From positions 1-64,000 of the forward strand of contig NZ_JAALLS010000023.1 in assembly GCF_011059105.1 (NCBI RefSeq): a stretch of DNA of 64,000 bases. The letters are read 5' to 3'. Below are positions 18,832 through 28,700 of this stretch, one piece after another (position 1 is the stretch's first letter; each line of letters starts with the position of its first letter). The translations under genes were made by a program, and so were the position numbers. The stretch comes from Fodinibius halophilus. Lineage in GTDB: Bacteria; Bacteroidota; Rhodothermia; Balneolales; Balneolaceae. Below the pieces are notes generated by a model. That model was not told where the DNA came from, did not search any database, and worked only from the letters and a program-made list of their open reading frames with translations.

Positions 18832-19533
18832 GTGGGACAAACTATCGACCGATCATTTTTTCCTATTCATACTCTCATTACTGCCCTTGTCCTTCTAATT
18901 GGGATGAACGCATGCAAAAGTTCTAATACCACCAGGAAACAAACAGATTCTACAGAATCAAAGAAGGAACTGGAAGAGCTATATTGGCAACGAGTTGAAG
19001 ATTCACGCTCCTCTTATACCGAAGCTGATGTGAAATTTATGACGGGGATGATAGCCCACCACGCCCAGGCCTTGGTCATGTCTCGATTGGCACCCCATAA
19101 CGGAGCCAGCCCCCAAGTACGCACTTTAACTTCGCGAATTATTAATGCGCAGCGCGATGAGATTAAAACGATGCAACAGTGGCTGCGCGACCGGGGCGAA
19201 ACAGTACCTAAAATTTCCATCGACAGCCTGCAACTAACCATTACCCTTGATGAAAAGAAGTACACAAAATATCGGCAAATGAAAGGCGTGCTTACCCAAC
19301 AACAAATTGTAGAATTGGCCAAAGCTAAAAATACCGAATTTGATCGTCTATTCTTGACCTATATGATTGAACACCACGCCGGGGCCGTCTCAATGGTAGA
19401 CAAACTTTTTAATACGGATGGTGCTGCACAAGACGGATCTGCATTCCGTCTTGCTTCTGACATACAAGTAGACCAACGCACTGAAATTGACCGAATGTTT
19501 GAGATGCTGGAAGCCCTTCCTGAAACGGATTAA
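18832..19533 (+). CDS. DUF305 lipoprotein
   Basis: A 233-residue exported protein starting at GTG; no earlier ATG gives a signal peptide. The hydrophobic stretch 13-27 and C28 (MNAC) suggest a lipoprotein. The DUF305 (ferritin-like helical) domain shows both family motifs: MIAHHAQALVM with H76/H77 and MIEHHAGAVSM with H181/H182. The paired histidine-methionine motifs are thought to bind metal, with copper discussed for relatives. It is followed after 54 bp by an LVIVD-repeat lipoprotein on the same strand, so the two are probably an operon. The exact role is unknown. Confidence 0.85.
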   Translation: MGQTIDRSFFPIHTLITALVLLIGMNACKSSNTTRKQTDSTESKKELEELYWQRVEDSRSSYTEADVKFMTGMIAHHAQALVMSRLAPHNGASPQVRTLTSRIINAQRDEIKTMQQWLRDRGETVPKISIDSLQLTITLDEKKYTKYRQMKGVLTQQQIVELAKAKNTEFDRLFLTYMIEHHAGAVSMVDKLFNTDGAAQDGSAFRLASDIQVDQRTEIDRMFEMLEALPETD

Positions 19534-19587
19534 CAACAGTTTTAACACGTTCTAACTATTATCACCCCTAACCTAACAGATATACTT

Positions 19588-21627
19588 ATGAGTCTTCATA
19601 ACAATAAAAATGTTACGTCACCTGGTTTTTCCGGGATAGGCAAACACTGCCTGTGGCTTTTTGTAGCTGCCGTACTCTTCGGTAGTTATGCCTGTACCTC
19701 TTCTTCTGAGGTAGCCGACGACACCTATTCTGCACCTACTATAACTCCCAAACCCCTGACTTCAGTAAATGCTCCCTCGCCGGATCCTCGCGTGGGACTT
19801 AAAGCAGGGCTTTTTGATGCTGAAGAGGCCTCCTGGAATCTGAATATGATTGCACAAAAACGCCCGCCAAAAGATTTTGTAGGCGTTACCAATTCAGATC
19901 TGGCTTTTAAAGACAATTACATCATTCAAGGAAACTATAATGGCTTTATGGTTTGGGACATGTCTACCCCCAGCTCCCCTGAACTGGTTGTTGACTTTCT
20001 TTGCCCGGCCTCTCAAAGTGATGTTTCTGTGTATGGCGACTTGCTTTTTGTTTCGGGTGAAGGCCTCGGTGGCCGTCTCGATTGTGGAACCGAAGGTATA
20101 GATAAACAAGTAAGTGATAAACGGCTTCGCGGTATTCGAATTTTTGATATTTCTGATATCCAAAATCCCGAATATGTATCCAACGTACAAACATGCCGTG
20201 GCTCTCACACCCATTCCGTACTGGATGATCCCAACGACGATGAAAATGTATATGTCTATGTATCGGGCTCTGCTCCTGTACGTCCCGAAGAAGAACTACC
20301 CGGATGTACCGATGCCCCTCCCAGTGAGGACCCTAACTCGGCCCTCTACCGTATTGAGGTCATAAAAGTGCCCTTGGACAATCCCAAAGATGCTAAAATT
20401 GTAAATTCTCCGCGCATCTTTGAAGATCTTGAAGAATCACCCTCCCACGGCATGTCTCCTGCTGATATTGCCAAAGTAAAAAAAGCTGAAAAAGAAGGAG
20501 CATTTGTTGCTAACATTATGGGCCAAAAACGTGTTGTACCCGATCGTTATGTCCAAATGATGCTCAAAGGCATGGTCAAAAAACGTGGTGGCAGTGGAGA
20601 ACCAACAGCAGCCGACAGTGCTAAACTTCGAAAAGAACTACCCAAAATTATTGCTGCTCGTTTCGGTGGCAACAGCGGTGACGAAGGACCAAGCCGAGGC
20701 CCTAATCAATGTCATGATATTACCCTTTATCCGGAAATTGGCCTAGCCGGCGGTGCTTGCGAGGGATACGGACTGCTACTTGATATTACAGATCCTGCCA
20801 GCCCAAAGCGTGTTGATGCAGTAGCTGATTCTAACTTTGCATACTGGCACTCGGCTACTTTTAATAATGAGGGCTCTCAAGTACTCTTTACCGACGAATG
20901 GGGAGGCGGTGGCCAACCTAAATGTCGCGAAAAAGATCCTATGGAGTGGGGGGCAAATGCAATCTTCACCATAGGAGAAGATAATAAGATGGATTTTCAG
21001 AGCTACTTTAAAATGCCCGCTCCACAAACCGAGCAAGAAAACTGTGTAGCACACAATGGTTCTCTAATACCAATTCCCGATCGTGATGTCATGGTACAAT
21101 CGTGGTACCAGGGCGGCATTTCGGTATTCGACTGGACGGATCCCAACAATCCTGTCGAAATCGCTTTCCACGACCGCGGTCCCGTTGATTCGACACGTAT
21201 GCAGATGGGCGGAAGCTGGTCGGTGTACTGGTATAACGGCGTAATTGTAAATTCAGAAATTGCCCGTGGACTTGACATCTTTGAACTCAAGCCAAATCCC
21301 TACCTCACCAAAAATGAGATTGCTGCAGCCAACACCGTTACGTTTGAACAACTGAATCCCCAGGGACAGCCAAAATATGACTGGCCTACTACCTTTGTAT
21401 TAGCCAAAGCCTACCTGGATCAGCTGCAACGAGGTAATGGTCTGTCAGCAAACGCAATCAGAACTGCAAGAATACAACTTGCCAACGCTGAAAAAGCTTC
21501 CGAATCAGAGCAACAAGAAATTCTACATTCGCTGGCTGATGATGTTGAAAACAAAGCTAAGGACTCCAAACAATCAGAAAAAGTACAAAAACTAGCTGAT
21601 ACCGTCCGCAGCTTGGCATCTAAATAG
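19588..21627 (+). CDS. LVIVD-repeat lipoprotein
   Basis: A 679-residue exported protein with a lipobox at GSYAC (C36). The body (about 90-590) is a beta-propeller of LVIVD-like repeats, with recurring units such as FMVWDMSTPSSPELVVDF and GIRIFDISDIQNPEYVSNV. Several cysteines fall in the propeller (for example ENCVAHNG and GQPKCREKD) and may form disulfides. The last 80 residues are a charged helical tail (about 605-679). It shares an operon with the DUF305 gene and has a strong terminator behind it. The family occurs on bacterial surfaces; no enzymatic motif is visible. Confidence 0.8.
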   Translation: MSLHNNKNVTSPGFSGIGKHCLWLFVAAVLFGSYACTSSSEVADDTYSAPTITPKPLTSVNAPSPDPRVGLKAGLFDAEEASWNLNMIAQKRPPKDFVGVTNSDLAFKDNYIIQGNYNGFMVWDMSTPSSPELVVDFLCPASQSDVSVYGDLLFVSGEGLGGRLDCGTEGIDKQVSDKRLRGIRIFDISDIQNPEYVSNVQTCRGSHTHSVLDDPNDDENVYVYVSGSAPVRPEEELPGCTDAPPSEDPNSALYRIEVIKVPLDNPKDAKIVNSPRIFEDLEESPSHGMSPADIAKVKKAEKEGAFVANIMGQKRVVPDRYVQMMLKGMVKKRGGSGEPTAADSAKLRKELPKIIAARFGGNSGDEGPSRGPNQCHDITLYPEIGLAGGACEGYGLLLDITDPASPKRVDAVADSNFAYWHSATFNNEGSQVLFTDEWGGGGQPKCREKDPMEWGANAIFTIGEDNKMDFQSYFKMPAPQTEQENCVAHNGSLIPIPDRDVMVQSWYQGGISVFDWTDPNNPVEIAFHDRGPVDSTRMQMGGSWSVYWYNGVIVNSEIARGLDIFELKPNPYLTKNEIAAANTVTFEQLNPQGQPKYDWPTTFVLAKAYLDQLQRGNGLSANAIRTARIQLANAEKASESEQQEILHSLADDVENKAKDSKQSEKVQKLADTVRSLASK

Positions 21628-21983
21628 AGATACAGATTCGGATAATAGCAATCCGTTTACTAACAATTACATAAATCCCTTTGACTCTCTACCTTTTGGT
21701 ATAGTCAAAGGGATTTTTTTATAAAGATAAATTTCAATCAAAATCTATAGACCAAAAAGCTACCCCAACATGTAATCAATACACCAGGTTATCTCTGTAA
21801 ATATCTTTCCTGGGTGTACGACCCTCTAACTTTTGGGAGCCTCCATAATATTAAAATCCACTTATCTTGAAGAAATTCAATAGAAAAGAAATTACGTTTA
21901 AAGCGAAACAAAATTATGCTACAAAAAGGTACGTTTCTTGTAGTTCTAGTAAACCATAGGCGTAGGAATTAAACATCACTATT
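21628..21983. other. 356-base intergenic region with terminator and one inverted repeat
   Basis: It holds the intrinsic terminator of the LVIVD gene (listed separately). About 60 bases later is an imperfect inverted repeat, TACACCAGG (21780-21788) and CCTGGGTGTA (21809-21818). The rest is AT-rich and should include the promoter of the following gene; no ORF was seen. Confidence 0.5.
21674..21721 (+). terminator. Intrinsic terminator after the LVIVD gene
   Basis: A 13-bp stem AATCCCTTTGACT / AGTCAAAGGGATT with a 16-base loop is followed by a run of T residues. Confidence 0.9.
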
Positions 21984-23615
21984 ATGATTTCATCAAGTAT
22001 TATCCGCTTAATCAGTCAGCGAGCATTAAAAACATCTTGCTTGTTGATTCTGGGATTAATGTTATGTTTTGTTTCCTCGTGTAAAGATAACCCCGTTAAT
22101 AATAAGGAAGAAGAGGAACCTCAGAGTACGAATCCACCGTCGATACCTACAAATCTCTCGCCAGAATCTGGTGCAACTGTTTCCACGAATATCACCCTGA
22201 CATGGGATGAGGTCACCGATGCCTCGCAATATGAAGTACAGCTTGCCACTGACTCCAACTTTGAAAATATTATCTCTAATACATCAGCGGATAATCCAAG
22301 CTACCAGTACGAAGAATATGAACTATATAAGCAGTACTATTGGAAAGTTAGAGCCAAAAATAGTGCCGGTGCCGGAGAGTGGTCTGCAACTAGAACACTG
22401 TCAATAAATAATATTATATATGACCCAAGGTGTGTAAATGGGATGGCTCATAAAGAATATGACTGCAAAAATGTCGATTTAGTACAATTTTTAACCGTTG
22501 ACGATTTGATGGGCGAAAGAGTCAATGATATTTGGGGATGGACGGATCCAATGACCGATAAAGAATATGCTTTAGTTGGATTATCTGATGGCGTTACATT
22601 TGTTGATATGTCTAAGCCAGACAATGCTCGTATACTTGGAAAGCTCACGGAATCAGAAACCCAAAGAGTATCTGCCGGTACAACAAATGGTCATCTCAAA
22701 TCACTCAAACATGATGATGAAGGTAAATCAACATGGAGAGATCTTAAAGTATACAACAACCATTTATATGTTGTCAGTGATGCTCAACCACATGGCCTAC
22801 AAGTATTTGATCTCACCAAACTTCGAAACGTAGAAAGCCCGCCAGTCCAATTTACTGAAGATTATCTGTACCAGGGATTTTCTCCTGCCCACAATATCGC
22901 TATTAATAAAGAGTCAGGTTATGCCTATGCCGTTGGCTCAGATGTGGATGGCGGTGGGTTACATATTCTGGACCTTAGCCAACCCCTGAATCCTACTTTT
23001 GTGGGCGCCCATGCAGACAGTACGGTGGGCAGAAATTTGACCGGCTATGTCCATGATACCCAGTGTGTTAACTACAAAGGACCGGACCCGGATTACCAAG
23101 GAGAAGAAATTTGCTTCAACAGTAGTGAAACACATTTTGTTATAGCAAATGTTAGTGATAAGAGTGCAACGGCTACAATTTCTAAAGCTACCTATGACGA
23201 CAGCGAGTATATCCACCAAGGTTGGCTCACTGAAGATCACTCCTACTTTTTGCAGGATGATGAACTAGATGAAAAGTCAGGAAAAAAAACCACTACTTAT
23301 GTGTGGGATGTACGGGACCTTGACAACCCGAAGTTAATCAACGAACATACAGCGGCTTCCAACGCAATAGATCACAACTTGTATATCAAAAATGGATATG
23401 CCTACCAGGCAAATTACACTTCCGGTCTGCGTATTCTGGATCTGTCCAATATCGCTTCGGGTACACTAAATGAGGTAGCCTATTTTGATACCTTTCCCCA
23501 ACATAATGAGACTGAATTTGACGGTGCATGGAGTAGTTACCCCTTCTTTGAAAGTGGGCTTATCATTGTAAGTGATATTAGTAATGGCTTATTCATCCTG
23601 CGGCCCAACATATAA
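21984..23615 (+). CDS. Choice-of-anchor B family lipoprotein with fibronectin-III domain
   Basis: A 543-residue exported lipoprotein (FVSSC, C33). A fibronectin-III-like domain at about 50-135 (LTWDEVTDASQYEVQLATD, YYWKVRAKNSAG) precedes a propeller of about 390 residues. The propeller has the choice-of-anchor-B signature around 170-215 (VNDIWGWTDP, EYALVGLSDGVTFVDMS) and later LRILDLSN and HNLYIKNGYAYQANY repeats. This family carries different C-terminal anchors in different species; here the lipid anchor is at the N-terminus and no C-terminal sorting domain follows. It lies downstream of the related LVIVD gene but has its own upstream region. Confidence 0.83.
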   Translation: MISSSIIRLISQRALKTSCLLILGLMLCFVSSCKDNPVNNKEEEEPQSTNPPSIPTNLSPESGATVSTNITLTWDEVTDASQYEVQLATDSNFENIISNTSADNPSYQYEEYELYKQYYWKVRAKNSAGAGEWSATRTLSINNIIYDPRCVNGMAHKEYDCKNVDLVQFLTVDDLMGERVNDIWGWTDPMTDKEYALVGLSDGVTFVDMSKPDNARILGKLTESETQRVSAGTTNGHLKSLKHDDEGKSTWRDLKVYNNHLYVVSDAQPHGLQVFDLTKLRNVESPPVQFTEDYLYQGFSPAHNIAINKESGYAYAVGSDVDGGGLHILDLSQPLNPTFVGAHADSTVGRNLTGYVHDTQCVNYKGPDPDYQGEEICFNSSETHFVIANVSDKSATATISKATYDDSEYIHQGWLTEDHSYFLQDDELDEKSGKKTTTYVWDVRDLDNPKLINEHTAASNAIDHNLYIKNGYAYQANYTSGLRILDLSNIASGTLNEVAYFDTFPQHNETEFDGAWSSYPFFESGLIIVSDISNGLFILRPNI

Positions 23616-24136
23616 AATATATACTCAACCTCGCATAACTAGTTATTGTTAGGTCCTTATTTTTCGCAAAATATTAATCAAAAAATGTCCCACGCAAAGC
23701 ATTGGAGGGGGGGGGGCAGACCATTTTGGGTATTCCGACCTATTGTACTGAATAAAAACCTACGTCGGCAAAGCTATTCGACCTTTTTACGCCTCAGAGC
23801 GTCAGCGACGGGAGGCCCCGGAAACTCACGAATTGAATTTCTGTTTTTCTGATAAGACAAAATAGACCAACAATATACTCCGCATATTAGCCTTCGTAGA
23901 TTGTAGAAGCCAAGGCATTATTTATTAAAGCATACGTTCAACAGCTTGAATATTTTTTAAGCTCTTAAATTGTAATAAAGCATAGAAAATGTAAGCTCAC
24001 TACAATATATGCTAACTGTCTTATATTCTTAATTGCAGACTACCTTTTCTGCAATACCAATAGGAAACCGTAAATGAAGCGAAAGCATTCTATTTCCATT
24101 CAATATGCTGAGCGAGGGGTAGAAAAAACAAATCGT
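23616..24136. other. 521-base intergenic region with G-tract and GC-rich hairpin
   Basis: A segment of about 160 bases (23690-23850) is clearly richer in G+C than its surroundings. It has a run of ten G residues at 23707-23716 and a nested hairpin at 23791-23816. No start codon with a plausible ribosome site gives a credible protein. It may be a decayed repeat element; the remainder is AT-rich without visible signals. Confidence 0.4.
23791..23816. repeat. Nested GC-rich hairpin
   Basis: The outer arms are GCCTC/GAGGC and the inner arms CGTC/GACG, with a 3-base tip. There is no T-run, so this is not a classic terminator; it is similar in shape to REP-type palindromes. Confidence 0.35.
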
Positions 24137-25720
24137 TTATTTGGAGATCGTTGTTATTGATAAATCATCCATCCCCACTCTCATCATCTTATCCCCTTTC
24201 ACCTTAAGACCTCTTGTCTGTGCTACCATCTCAGAAACTTCATCAGGGATCACCTTATATACCTGCCCATTTATTGTCTTTCTTACAATATTCTGCTTTG
24301 GTGGTTGTTTGCTATAAGCAGTTACAATTAATCGTTCTACTCCCAAGGGGGGGGCTGCTTCAAAAGTATGTGGAAAAGCAACTACTTTATTGACTCGGTC
24401 AGTGCCAATGTAATACGAATCCCAGAGCATAACTTTCATCCCATTGGCCAATATATAAGTTAACCTCAAAAAAGAAGGTTGGTTTACGCGAAAATAGAAA
24501 TTAATATCCTCACCATCATTAAGCACGATACTGCTTCCGTTACTACCTTTATCGCTCATTACCTCTACATTAATTCCCCCATCAACAATTGCACCCTCAG
24601 AAAGGGCTTCTTTGGTTTTAAGTGCTTGTTCATGGTTTTGTGGTTTCAATTCAAGCTTTTCTGGCACACCCGATTTAGGCAGTCGTACTTCGGCACCGGC
24701 TACCCTCTGGCCTTGCTCTGTATTAACAGTAACCGACATCTCAATCTCTTCTCCCAAATCCCAATAGTACCCCTGGGTAATTGTTTTTGATGATGATTTA
24801 CTATTTTGAAAAGCTGATAAGATCTTACGTTGCAAACTTTGCCCTACATATGAACCAAATTCACTGGAAAAATCAGACTCCTGATATCTGAAATTGCGGA
24901 CTTGATTATTTGCGATTTCCACTTGCTGCATCTTAAGCTGATTTACCAACACTTCTAATGCATCAGATAGTGATCCTACCGGTTTTTGAGTCAGTTTCTT
25001 AATCTTTTTACGTACTTCGTTCTCTTGAGCTACTAGTTGTCTGGGATTCACTAAAGAATTGCTATCATCACCTCCTGTTTCAAAAGTAAGCTCATCAAAC
25101 GCTTTTGACTCACTGCCAGACAGCGTATTTGCAATAGCATATTGCTCATAATAGCTCTTGTAAAGTGGATATAGCCGAACATACTGCTCAATGGCTTCAC
25201 TAGTATTTCCTTTTTGTTCAAAATCAGAAGCTTGATTATGTATCGTTCGTATCCTTTCAAGCGTCTGTTTCGCTTTTTCCCGGTATTGTGCAACAGCCTT
25301 ATCTCTATCCAGATAAGCCAGTGCGTAAATCATTTCATCTTCACTTGCAATCTTAAAACTGATTCCCTTCAATTCAAGATTACTAATTGTATGGCTTACC
25401 GAATTAAAACTGCTGGAAATCGTTTCCTCTGTTTCATTAACTTCCGAAGTAACCGTAGTCTGAACAGACACCTGTACTTTGCGACTCAAATCGCCCGTAG
25501 CCTGTGTTTTGGCATCTGCTAAAGCCTCTTCCTTTGCTCCATCTAAAGCCCTCATCCCAAAGCCGATAATGTAGCCACTACCCAAACTTGGAGTCTTTGT
25601 GCCATAGTTTTGTACCCACTCTGGCTGTTCCTGTTTCCCGTAACAATAGTTCCCCAGCAGAATAAATACACTTAAAAATACCAACCGGGCCAACCACTTT
25701 TTTGAGCACAAAATCTTCAT
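24137..25720 (-). CDS. LPP20-like and DUF4384 domain protein
   Basis: A 527-residue exported protein with a signal peptide (1-28, no lipobox at the cleavage site). Residues about 30-140 match the LPP20 family: WVQNYGTK start, GYIIGFGMRALDGAKEEALADA helix and ALAYLDRDKAVAQYR end. A helical middle (about 145-300) follows. Residues about 395-490 resemble DUF4384 (NFYFRVNQPSFLRL ... GVERLIVTAYS), a domain often found next to caspase-like proteins. It is the last gene of a four-gene operon headed by the caspase/PEGA gene, 33 bp after the giant propeller protein. It is probably a periplasmic or outer-membrane component; the function is unknown. Confidence 0.78.
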   Translation of the reverse strand: MKILCSKKWLARLVFLSVFILLGNYCYGKQEQPEWVQNYGTKTPSLGSGYIIGFGMRALDGAKEEALADAKTQATGDLSRKVQVSVQTTVTSEVNETEETISSSFNSVSHTISNLELKGISFKIASEDEMIYALAYLDRDKAVAQYREKAKQTLERIRTIHNQASDFEQKGNTSEAIEQYVRLYPLYKSYYEQYAIANTLSGSESKAFDELTFETGGDDSNSLVNPRQLVAQENEVRKKIKKLTQKPVGSLSDALEVLVNQLKMQQVEIANNQVRNFRYQESDFSSEFGSYVGQSLQRKILSAFQNSKSSSKTITQGYYWDLGEEIEMSVTVNTEQGQRVAGAEVRLPKSGVPEKLELKPQNHEQALKTKEALSEGAIVDGGINVEVMSDKGSNGSSIVLNDGEDINFYFRVNQPSFLRLTYILANGMKVMLWDSYYIGTDRVNKVVAFPHTFEAAPPLGVERLIVTAYSKQPPKQNIVRKTINGQVYKVIPDEVSEMVAQTRGLKVKGDKMMRVGMDDLSITTISK

Positions 25721-25753
25721 TGTATTTTATTTACTTGAAAACCAAATATAAAA

Positions 25754-28700
25754 TTACTTGAGAAGCAGCATTTTCTTGACTTTTCGGAATTTCCGGCCAT
25801 CGGTCAGCGTTTTGCCGTCAAGCACATAAAAGTAGACCCCGCTGGCCAAATGTTGTTCTGCATTAAAACGCAATCTATAGCTACCCGGTGAAATGTCTTT
25901 ATCAATAAGCGTAGCTACTCTTCTGCCTAATACATCATAAATCTTAACCTGAACAGTACTCTGTTCTGGAATTTGGTACTGAATAGTTGTCTGGGGATTA
26001 AATGGATTTGGATAATTATCCTCCAGTACAATTTCCTGAGGTAAATCCATCTTGGTTCCTTCCGAAATACCCGACCAAGCCACTTCACTTTTATTATTTT
26101 TATTTCGAATATCATATCCAAATTGTATGTCATCGGTATTACTTCTCCTAACCTCAAAACGTAATGTGGCTAACGAGTCATCCTGATGCCCCTCTTGCAG
26201 CTGACCAAAGTTGGCAACATTAATAACAGCCAGCCCTTTCGAACTGTCGATGTGCGAAACAAAGACCGTCTTACCGTTCTCAACGTCGTCGAACAGTTGC
26301 CTACTCTCTATATGTTTAAGGGAAAAATTGGACGGATCATATTCAACTACCAGCTCTATTCCCAATAAATTATCGGGATAATCTACCAGCAAATCGTATT
26401 CTACCATCTGCGATGATTTGGCACTACTACGGGCATCCTGGTACTCATCCCCATAAGTACTGGTTGAAATATTGATATAGCTAAATTCATTTTGGGTTGC
26501 AGACTTCATACGGTCTTTCCGTTTCGTCAGCACATTATCAACGTCTTCTTTTGAAGATGATGGGGAGCTATTATCCTGTTCTATTACATCCTTTTTATTC
26601 ACAAATTTTCCGGGTTTACCAACCGATTTTCCAGAGTCTGCTTTAGCGGAAACTCCATTTGAACTTCCGGAATCATTGGAAAGTGTATAGTTCCAGTAAC
26701 GGATAAAGGTGACCAGATCGAAACCATCAAACGTACTGTCGGGCTGCACCCTCAGTGCCGGGAAAGTACCGGTTACCGGTCCCAGCTCTTTCGCGTAGTC
26801 ATTATTCCAAACGGAACGCAACTTAGTCAGATCATCAAAATTCACTTCTGAATTAGCATCAAAATCGCCCGGTATTGACATTTCAAAGGTAAAGGAGAAG
26901 TCATCAATAGAAGAGGCTTCCACCTTTTCATTTTGATTTCCGTCGAATTCTTTTCCCGTAGTACTTTTAATTCCATCAGGACCGGTATGTATTTCTACTG
27001 TCAGCGTTTCCGTACCATAAAAACTGGAATCGGGTTCAATTTTAAATCCCGTACCATCAGACGTAAGATTATAATCAAAGGGAATATCTTCTCCGCTTAG
27101 CGATCCATTCAGCCTGATAGCACCGTTTCCATTTCCAATAGATGCAGTATCCAGCAAATGACTAAATTTAAAGAATATTTTCCGGTTGTATTGATAAGAA
27201 ACTAATGAGTCGGGACCGAATTCTTCAAGTTGTAGTGTAGGTGCCGTTGGTACCCAAACTGAAGTCTGCCTAGAAAAACCACTCTCATTACTAGAGCTAT
27301 CTACGGCTGTTATACGAAAATAATAGGTTTTGCCACTTTCAATATTGGTATCTACAAAGTGTGTATCCTGCCTTACACTATCGACAGGTGTATGAGCACT
27401 TAATCCCGATACTGAATCAATCGGAGAAGTATCTCGATACACCTTGTACTGCAACAGGTCCGCTGCATTTACCTCTACCCAAGATACATTGATACTGTCT
27501 ACACCTGCTTTGCTCATAATATTAATAGGCGGCGAAGGTGGTGTAACATCTGTTGCTAATACCTCAACTTCATTTGAGAAATCACTTTCATTTCCTGCTG
27601 TATCTGCTGCTGATATTCTATAATAATAAGTACCATTTTCAGTAACTGTAGTATCTGTATAAGTAGTTGAGGAAACTTCTACAGTATCAAAGATTGCATA
27701 ATTTCCCGGGCCGGCCGTCGAGTCAATGGCGGTTGTCTCCCGGTAGATATGATAGGAAGCCACATCCGCCGAATCGGATGCCGTCCAAGAAATATTCACG
27801 CTATCCGGGGTAGGACTTGCTGCTAGAGCAGTTGGTACATCAGGAGGGGTAATATCTCCACCTCCGTTTTGGTAAATTGCAGCCGTTTCATTGCCGCTTC
27901 CATCCACTCCGGTCACCACCAAATCAAGGTCCCCGTCCCCGTCATAGTCGCCCCAGTCGGAAGAACCATCTTCCACCCCGGCCAGCCCGGCACCGATGGC
28001 AGAAAACGTGCCGCCCCCGTCATTGCGATATATCATGGTTGTTGGGTTACCGTTGACATCCTGTCCGGTCACGACCAAGTCCAGGTCACCATCTCCATCA
28101 TAATCTCCCCAGTCGGAAGAACCACCTTCCACCCCGGCCAGCCCGGCCCCGATGGTAGAAAACGTGCCGCCCCCGTCATTGCGATATATCATGGTTGTTG
28201 GGTTACCGTTGACATCCCGTCCGGTCACGACCAGATCCAGGTCGCCATCTCCGTCATAATCTCCCCAGGCCGAAGAACCACCTTCCACCCCGGTCAGCCC
28301 GGCGCCTACGAAAGAAAACGTGCCGCCCCCATCATTGCGATATATCATGGCCGTTGAATTAAAATTGTCATCCTGTCCGGTCACGACCAAGTCCAGGTCA
28401 CCATCTCCATCATAATCTCCCCAGTCGGAAGAACCATCTTCCACTCCAGCCAGCCCGGCCCCGATGGTAGAAAACGTGCCGCCCCCGTCATTGCGATATA
28501 TCATGGTGGTTGGGTTACCGTTGACATCCCGTCCGGTCACGACCAGATCCAGGTCGCCATCTCCATCATAGTCGCCCCAATCTGAGGAACTAAAGTCCAC
28601 GCCGGTCAGTCCCGCTCCGATATCAGTAAAGGTGCCATTGCCGTCGTTGCGGTAAATTATGGCCGTTGGGTTACCGTTGACATTTCGTCCGATCACCACC

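Noticed and set aside
23646-23852. 68-codon plus-strand frame over the G-tract
   Set aside because: It has no ribosome site, an arginine/serine-rich random-looking product, and the G-run would make it unstable; treated as non-coding.
27869-28357. 162-codon plus-strand frame with repetitive protein
   Set aside because: It is the shadow of the FG-GAP blade repeats on the minus strand; the apparent repeats come from the coding repeats.
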